64,000 nt of DNA, from NCBI RefSeq assembly GCF_002355435.1, contig NZ_AP017313.1, positions 4,774,001 to 4,838,000 on the forward strand, written 5' to 3'. Every line of letters begins with the position of its first letter. Within the stretch, counting starts at the first letter, position 1. The DNA is from Mucilaginibacter gotjawali. Its GTDB lineage: Bacteria > Bacteroidota > Bacteroidia > Sphingobacteriales > Sphingobacteriaceae. This document shows, one piece after another, positions 59,422 through 64,000 of the stretch. A program made the translations under genes and the position numbers. Below the pieces are notes generated by a model. That model made no database searches and was not told the origin of the DNA. It saw only the letters and a program-made list of their open reading frames with translations.

Positions 59422-60462
59422 TTACATTTTTAAATCCTTTGTTAAATACTCAAGATAATTTGATAGAATAAAAGGCATCTCTTTCATAAACATGTAAAAA
59501 TTATCTTTTCTGTTTCCATAAATTTCTCGCATCATTGGATGCTGAAATGTAAAGTCCATCATTTCTTTAAAATCATTGACAGCGTCAACTTTTGTTTCTT
59601 TACTTGATTTAGATTTTAAAACGTCAGAAAGTTCTTTTCCCATATCATAGACCCAAGGAAAATCAGCGCGAAAAAAACTCAATACAATTAAGAACCCATA
59701 AGAACTCTTCCCGCTTTGCATTGCCATATGGAGCATTTCATCAAAAAATATCGGACTAAACTTTCTTGATATTCTCCTAACATCTAATTCAGAATTCCGT
59801 TCGCTTTTTAAATATTGATCCTGGATCATTGCTTTTAATGTATCAAAATTTTCGTAAACTTTCGGATCTGGATTTCGCAAAAGTTTTTGGTTATTTCTTG
59901 ATAAATCGAGAATTTCTTCTAAAATCTCGGCTGAATGAGACTTGCTATCTTCTTTACTTTCAGCATCATCAGCTTCATCTTTGATACCACTAATTTTGCT
60001 TAGCTCATCTTCTAAGGTAGGGTACCATACCTCAAAAGCTTTTTCTAGCCTACTTTCGGGAATTCCGATTTCTCCGCACGCTTTATTTAAAGTATTTAGC
60101 AGTTTTTTTATATCCTCTTTTTGAAATATTGTAGATTGAAATTGTAAAATGGGGCCTTTGACTTCTGAGCGTTTAATATCAAATAGAAACGGGCTCACAA
60201 ATGCCTTATCCATCGTCTTTGAAAGAGCGCCAGCTTCAAAAGAAAGCCAGGGGGCCTCGAGATTTTCTTTAGTAACACAAAGTATCCCGAAAGTTGAGTT
60301 TTCAAGTTCTTTGGCGATATCGGTACTCCATCTAGCCCCTTTATCAATATCTTCAGAGGAAACATATGGCTCAATGGACTGAATTACTGATGGAAACCAA
60401 TCGCGAAAAACCAATGCAACTTTATGACTTTTACTACCAGACCAGCTTATAAATACTTTCAT
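59422..60462 (-). CDS. TIR-domain protein, candidate NAD-cleaving defence effector
   Basis: From the ATG at 60462 (MKVFISWSGSKSHKVA) the 346-residue protein begins with a TIR domain (about 1-150): FISWSGS, RWSTDIAKELENSTFGILCVT and PWLSFEAGALSK, with E76 at the position of the catalytic glutamate of NAD-hydrolysing TIR proteins. Residues about 160-346 are helical with an acidic linker and match no family I recognise; this part may sense a trigger or oligomerise. The later start is supported by a TATCTTTA box overlapping the extension to 60510. The gene is AT-rich, isolated, and bracketed by paired palindromes, which suggests recent transfer. Confidence 0.88.
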   Translation of the reverse strand: MKVFISWSGSKSHKVALVFRDWFPSVIQSIEPYVSSEDIDKGARWSTDIAKELENSTFGILCVTKENLEAPWLSFEAGALSKTMDKAFVSPFLFDIKRSEVKGPILQFQSTIFQKEDIKKLLNTLNKACGEIGIPESRLEKAFEVWYPTLEDELSKISGIKDEADDAESKEDSKSHSAEILEEILDLSRNNQKLLRNPDPKVYENFDTLKAMIQDQYLKSERNSELDVRRISRKFSPIFFDEMLHMAMQSGKSSYGFLIVLSFFRADFPWVYDMGKELSDVLKSKSSKETKVDAVNDFKEMMDFTFQHPMMREIYGNRKDNFYMFMKEMPFILSNYLEYLTKDLKM

Positions 60463-60551
60463 TCTCAATTTGTTTAGGTTGTTTATTTTGTAAAGATAAG
60501 ATTCTATCATTGATTGTTTTAATTGAAAGCTTAGGCCGCATGCGTGAGTTG

Positions 60552-60582
60552 TGCAATTTGGGAATTCAATTCCTAAATTGCA
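60552..60582. repeat. 31-bp palindrome, right flank of the TIR locus
   Basis: TGCAATTTGGGAATT, central C, AATTCCTAAATTGCA. It differs from the copy at 58900-58930 by the central base and one C-to-T in the right arm. Confidence 0.9.
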
Positions 60583-60702
60583 TGATCATTGGCAGATTTC
60601 ACAAAATACCCTAATTCAAACAAACCCTGCTGACATACCGTTGTCACATAACATCCTATTTTTGGCTCCACAAAGCTGAATCGTCAATTGCCCGACATTT
60701 TC

Positions 60703-60736
60703 TTTCGGACTTTCCCAACTTTCGGACTTTCGGACT
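60703..60736. repeat. AAGTCCGA octamer repeat upstream of uvrB
   Basis: On the minus strand: AGTCCGA, AAGTCCGA, AAGTTGGG, AAAGTCCGA. It ends ten bases before the uvrB -7 box, so the octamers occupy the position where a -33 element would be. Confidence 0.8.
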
Positions 60737-60745
60737 AAAAAATAG

Positions 60746-60753
60746 TATTTTTG
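60746..60753 (+). promoter_or_regulatory. -7 promoter box of uvrB
   Basis: TATTTTTG matches TAnnTTTG exactly and ends nine bases before the ATG. A leader of only a few bases is predicted. Confidence 0.65.
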
Positions 60754-60762
60754 TAATAACCT

Positions 60763-62787
60763 ATGGATTTTAAATTAACTTCTCAATATTATCCCACCGG
60801 CGACCAGCCCGAAGCCATCAGGCAGCTGGTTGAAGGTGTAAATAACCAGGACCCGTTTCAAACCCTGCTGGGGGTAACCGGCTCGGGTAAAACATTTACT
60901 ATTGCCAATGTAATTGCGCAAACGCAAAAGCCTACGCTCATATTAAGTCATAATAAAACCCTGGCGGCGCAGCTTTACGGCGAGTTTAAACAGTTTTTTC
61001 CGGATAACGCGGTCAACTATTTTGTTTCTTACTACGACTATTACCAGCCCGAAGCTTTTATCCCCACTACCAATACTTATATCGAAAAAGACCTGCAGAT
61101 AAATGAGGAAATAGAAAAATTACGCTTACGCACCACCTCGGCGTTAATGTCGGGCAGGCGGGATGTGATCGTGGTTTCGTCTATTTCCTGCATCTACGGT
61201 ATGGGTAACCCGGAGGATTTTAAAGATTCCGTTTTCCGTTTTGCGGTGGGTACACGCATCAGCCGCAATGCTTTTTTACACCGGCTGGTAGAGATACTAT
61301 ACTCACGCACCACGGCGGATTTTAAACGCGGCACCTTCAGGGTAAAGGGCGATGTTGTAGATATTTTCCCGGCTTATATGGACCACGCCTACCGGGTTTC
61401 TTTTTTTGGAGATGATATTGAGGAATTAAGCACTTTTGATGTCAGCACCGGGAAAACGATGGAGAAGATGACGCACATGGTGCTCTTCCCGGCCAACTTA
61501 TATGTGGCCCCGCGTGAACGTTTTACCCAAAGCATCTGGGCCATACAGGAAGAACTGGAAACCCGAAAAAAGCAATTCATAGGCGATGGCCGCTACCTGG
61601 AAGCCAAACGACTGGAAGAAAGGGTAAATTACGACCTGGAGATGATCCGCGAATTGGGCTATTGCTCGGGTATTGAAAATTACTCCCGCTTTTTTGATGG
61701 CAGGCTGCCTGGCGCAAGACCGTTTTGTTTACTGGATTATTTCCCGGATGATTATTTAATGGTGATTGATGAGAGCCACGTTACGGTGGGCCAGATAAGG
61801 GCGATGTATGGCGGCGACCGTTCCCGAAAGATCTCATTGGTTGAATATGGTTTCCGTTTGCCTGCCGCTATGGATAACCGCCCCTTAAATTTCCAGGAAT
61901 TTGAAAGCCTTGCCCCGCAAACTATTTATGTAAGCGCTACCCCGGGTGATTTTGAACTGGAAAAATCAGGCGGTGTGGTGGTTGAACAGGTGATCCGTCC
62001 TACCGGATTGCTTGACCCTGTGATAGATGTTCGGCCTGTGATCAACCAGGTGGATGATTTATTAGAGGAGGTTGATAAAACGGTAAAAATGGGCGACCGT
62101 GTGCTGGTAACCACGCTTACCAAACGCATGGCCGAAGAACTGGCCAAATACATGGACAGGCTGGGCATTAAATGCCGGTACATCCACTCCGAAGTGAAGA
62201 CCCTTGAAAGGGTGGAAATATTACGCGGGCTGCGCCTTGGCGAGTTTGATGTACTGATCGGTATCAACCTTTTGCGCGAGGGCCTGGACCTACCCGAAGT
62301 TTCGCTGGTAGCCATTTTGGATGCGGATAAGGAAGGCTTTTTACGCTCGGAACGCTCGCTGATCCAAACCATTGGCCGTGCGGCGCGTAATGACCGTGGC
62401 AGGGTAATTATGTATGCTGATAAAATAACAGACTCGATGCAGATCACGATGGACGAAACCAACCGCCGCCGTGATATCCAAATCAAATACAACGCGGAAC
62501 ACGGCATTACGCCAACCACTGTTGGTAAAACCCGCAGCGAGATCATTGAGCAAACATCAGTAATGGACTTTAAAGACGGGATCCAAAAAGCTTACGTAGA
62601 GGCCGATTCGGTATCCATGGCCGCAGACCCTATTGTGCAGTACATGACCAAGCCTGATCTAAAAAAATCCATCGAAAACACCAAAAAAGAAATGATCGCG
62701 GCAGCAAAAGATATGGACTTTTTGTTAGCAGCCAAACTACGCGATGAAATGTTTGCGCTTGAAAAAATGATGGCGGAGAAGTTTTGA
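60763..62787 (+). CDS. uvrB: UvrABC excision nuclease subunit B
   Basis: The 674-residue protein is the damage-verifying helicase-like subunit of nucleotide excision repair. It has Walker A GVTGSGKT (37-44), the beta-hairpin YYDYYQPEAF (about 92-101), the DExx box as DESHVTVGQ, motif VI in QTIGRAARN and a C-terminal UVR motif (AAKDMDFLLAAKLRDEMFAL) that contacts UvrC. The length is typical. It is monocistronic, with a promoter close to the ATG and a repeat hairpin behind it. Confidence 0.98.
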   Translation: MDFKLTSQYYPTGDQPEAIRQLVEGVNNQDPFQTLLGVTGSGKTFTIANVIAQTQKPTLILSHNKTLAAQLYGEFKQFFPDNAVNYFVSYYDYYQPEAFIPTTNTYIEKDLQINEEIEKLRLRTTSALMSGRRDVIVVSSISCIYGMGNPEDFKDSVFRFAVGTRISRNAFLHRLVEILYSRTTADFKRGTFRVKGDVVDIFPAYMDHAYRVSFFGDDIEELSTFDVSTGKTMEKMTHMVLFPANLYVAPRERFTQSIWAIQEELETRKKQFIGDGRYLEAKRLEERVNYDLEMIRELGYCSGIENYSRFFDGRLPGARPFCLLDYFPDDYLMVIDESHVTVGQIRAMYGGDRSRKISLVEYGFRLPAAMDNRPLNFQEFESLAPQTIYVSATPGDFELEKSGGVVVEQVIRPTGLLDPVIDVRPVINQVDDLLEEVDKTVKMGDRVLVTTLTKRMAEELAKYMDRLGIKCRYIHSEVKTLERVEILRGLRLGEFDVLIGINLLREGLDLPEVSLVAILDADKEGFLRSERSLIQTIGRAARNDRGRVIMYADKITDSMQITMDETNRRRDIQIKYNAEHGITPTTVGKTRSEIIEQTSVMDFKDGIQKAYVEADSVSMAADPIVQYMTKPDLKKSIENTKKEMIAAAKDMDFLLAAKLRDEMFALEKMMAEKF

Positions 62788-62805
62788 TCAATTTGAAAAT
62801 GTGTT

Positions 62806-62873
62806 GATTTGAAGATTTGAAAATTGATGGCTGCATCTTCAAATTGTCAAATTTTCAAATCATCAAATTAAAA
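62806..62873. repeat. Inverted GATTTGAA/TTCAAATC repeat after uvrB
   Basis: TTGATTTGAAGATTTGAAAATTG (split over 62803-62826) faces CTTCAAATTGTCAAATTTTCAAATCATCAAATT (split, 62837-62869). It probably forms the 3' end of the uvrB message. Confidence 0.75.
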
Positions 62874-62949
62874 AATGTAACAATTGCCTTCATCCTGAAG
62901 TCAAAAATTACAGCAAAATCATACACAAACAATTTTGCCGTTATAGTAT

Positions 62950-62957
62950 TATATTTG
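62950..62957 (+). promoter_or_regulatory. -7 promoter box of the DUF4834 gene
   Basis: TATATTTG matches TAnnTTTG. A TTTG at 62934-62937 lies upstream, but the 12-base spacer is too short for a standard -33 element. The leader is about 20 bases. Confidence 0.55.
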
Positions 62958-62978
62958 TACGCTTAATTTTTACCAGCT

Positions 62979-63263
62979 ATGCCGGAATTACTTAGTTTCC
63001 TGATTACAGCCATCTTAATTTTATATATCCTACGCCTGCTTGCACGTATATTTTTGCCTATGCTTTTTCAAAAGGTGGTTAACAAAGCTCAACAGCAGCA
63101 ACAACAAAACTACGGGCAGCAGTACAACCAGAACACAAACCAGCAAACCAGCCAAAATGCCGGCCCTGCAAAAATAAAGGTTGACTATGTACCGCCTCAA
63201 TCAAAAAAAGGAAGCATACCCGATTCTGAAGGGGATTTTGTAGATTACGAAGAAATTAAATAA
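62979..63263 (+). CDS. DUF4834 family membrane protein
   Basis: The 94-residue protein has one N-terminal membrane helix (about 4-24), a Gln/Asn-rich middle (AQQQQQQNYGQQYNQNTNQQ, about 37-57) and a C-terminal motif DSEGDFVDYEEIK that is the hallmark of DUF4834. The function is unknown. The next gene starts 11 bases on, so they share a transcript with it and possibly with the YfhO gene. Confidence 0.88.
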   Translation: MPELLSFLITAILILYILRLLARIFLPMLFQKVVNKAQQQQQQNYGQQYNQNTNQQTSQNAGPAKIKVDYVPPQSKKGSIPDSEGDFVDYEEIK

Positions 63264-63274
63264 ATACATTAGCA

Positions 63275-63565
63275 ATGATACCGGAAGAGCTATTTAAAAG
63301 GCGCCCCAGGCATAACAACACGCCGGATTCAACGCTTCTTATCCTGACCAATTTTATCGTTATCGCCATTTCCACCGCTTTGTTTACTTCAAAAACAGAG
63401 ATCTATACTTTTTTTTGGGTAGTGGTTGCCCTGCTGGCGCTTTATAATTTTTATACCATCCGCCGCAACCGCGAAGAGTTTGGCACCAAAGTGGTGCTTA
63501 TTTCTTATATCGCGAGCACTGCATTGCTGGTGGGGTTATTTTTCCTGTTTAAGGGCCACTCCTGA
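63275..63565 (+). CDS. Small two- to three-helix membrane protein
   Basis: The 96-residue protein has hydrophobic helices at about 20-40, 46-60 and 74-92 and short charged ends. No family is recognised with confidence; small proteins of this type are common before the YfhO gene in Sphingobacteriaceae. It is linked to the DUF4834 gene by an 11-base gap. The downstream YfhO gene has its own -7 box. Confidence 0.72.
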   Translation: MIPEELFKRRPRHNNTPDSTLLILTNFIVIAISTALFTSKTEIYTFFWVVVALLALYNFYTIRRNREEFGTKVVLISYIASTALLVGLFFLFKGHS

Positions 63566-63614
63566 GCCATAAAAATCAAAAAAAACTAATCATTCCTATT
63601 CTCAGGCAAATTTC

Positions 63615-63622
63615 TATTTTTG
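63615..63622 (+). promoter_or_regulatory. -7 promoter box of the YfhO gene
   Basis: TATTTTTG matches TAnnTTTG exactly; the leader would be about 27 bases. No -33 TTTG is obvious. Confidence 0.55.
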
Positions 63623-63654
63623 GGAGATTATATTATCTTCAATAAAAAACTGAA

Positions 63655-64000
63655 ATGAATAACTGGTTTAAGCGCAATGGCACTCACTTTTTGATTGCTG
63701 CAATATTTTTAGTGATCTGCTTAGCTTATTTTACACCTGCTTTCCAGGGGAAAACCCTGGGCCAGGCTGACGTGCTCGGCGCTCAATCAACCCAAAAAGA
63801 AATTAACGATTACCGGGCAAAGGATACCACTATATTATGGACCAACCAGATTTTTGGCGGCATGCCCGCTTACCAGATCTGGGCTCCTTACTCCAGTAAC
63901 GTCGCTTCATTTGTCATAAAAACCCTGATTGCGGCATTCCCTAACCCTATTTACGTTGTATTCCTGTTGCTGTTTGGCACCTACTTTTTATTCACCGTTT
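63655..64000 (+). CDS. YfhO-family multi-pass membrane protein (partial)
   Basis: The first 115 residues of a gene cut by the right edge. It begins MNNWFKRNGTHFLIAAIFLV with a membrane helix, then an extracytoplasmic loop with QGKTLGQADVLGAQ and WTNQIFGGMPAYQIW, and a second helix. This matches the N-terminus of the YfhO/GT-C-like family, large membrane proteins that in Firmicutes help glycosylate lipoteichoic acid or other envelope polymers. The role in Bacteroidota is not established. Confidence 0.88.
   Translation, partial: MNNWFKRNGTHFLIAAIFLVICLAYFTPAFQGKTLGQADVLGAQSTQKEINDYRAKDTTILWTNQIFGGMPAYQIWAPYSSNVASFVIKTLIAAFPNPIYVVFLLLFGTYFLFTV

Noticed and set aside
61926..62546. 206-residue minus-strand open frame inside uvrB
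   Set aside because: It is antisense to the conserved helicase region and has a skewed Ser/Arg composition; a shadow frame.
1..64000. CRISPR array or prophage
   Set aside because: No regularly spaced direct repeats with unique spacers and no phage structural or integrase gene were seen.

Overview
The window looks like a chromosome segment from the Bacteroidota, most likely family Sphingobacteriaceae and resembling Mucilaginibacter or Pedobacter. The evidence is a SprA type IX secretion/gliding protein beside ruvA, several families typical of the phylum (DUF2480, DUF3108, DUF3109, DUF4292, DUF4834, DUF6427, GIN-domain), TAnnTTTG-type -7 promoter boxes instead of sigma-70 -10 boxes, few Shine-Dalgarno sequences, and moderate GC. 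This placement is inference; the window holds no rRNA, and I saw no tRNA.

Layout. 1-6.6 kb: a sigma-54 activator (cut by the window edge), miaB, two tandem AsmA-like envelope proteins and a GIN-domain protein. 6.7-28.4 kb, nearly all minus strand: sprA-ruvA, malic enzyme, a LysM lytic transglycosylase, gatA, two TatA-like proteins, an EnvC-like M23 protein, a DUF4292 lipoprotein, a TPR protein, dut, a flippase, acylphosphatase and an amidohydrolase. 28.5-43.3 kb: rlmN, a ComF-like protein, a receiver protein, glyA, scpA, a decayed antitoxin-like gene, dxs, a RemB/Wzi-like barrel protein, gmd, DUF3109/3108/2480 proteins and a PpiD-type foldase. 43.9-49.8 kb is an accessory stretch: a YcbB-type L,D-transpeptidase lipoprotein, then seven small unrecognised minus-strand genes separated by copies of a ~180-bp repeat and ~30-bp palindromes. 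49.9-57.5 kb: lptC, an outer-membrane barrel protein, coaX, purQ, a DUF6427 protein, a glycosyltransferase, an LpxH-like phosphoesterase, a 36-residue membrane protein and a DinB-like protein. 57.6-60.6 kb is a second accessory stretch: hicB-hicA, then, past a nucleotidase, a TIR-domain gene and an orphan antitoxin-like gene lying between two near-identical 31-bp palindromes. 60.7-64 kb: uvrB, a DUF4834 protein, a small membrane protein and the start of a YfhO-type protein.

Functional themes. Much of the window serves the cell envelope: type IX secretion and gliding (sprA, possibly the RemB-like protein), Tat export, peptidoglycan remodelling (lytic transglycosylase, EnvC-like protein, L,D-transpeptidase), LPS transport (lptC), GDP-fucose-type sugar supply (gmd), a polysaccharide flippase and periplasmic folding (PpiD). 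The rest is housekeeping: tRNA and rRNA modification, tRNA amidation, nucleotide and one-carbon metabolism, isoprenoid synthesis, CoA synthesis and DNA repair.

The signals least explained by ordinary annotation are (1) the TIR gene bracketed by palindromes, (2) the small-gene island with an attC-like repeat geometry, (3) a genome-style habit of filling gaps between genes with locus-specific degenerate tandem repeats, usually arranged as inverted arms, one octamer family of which also lies inside the miaB reading frame, and (4) several genes whose -7 promoter box ends only four bases before the start codon, which predicts leaderless mRNAs.
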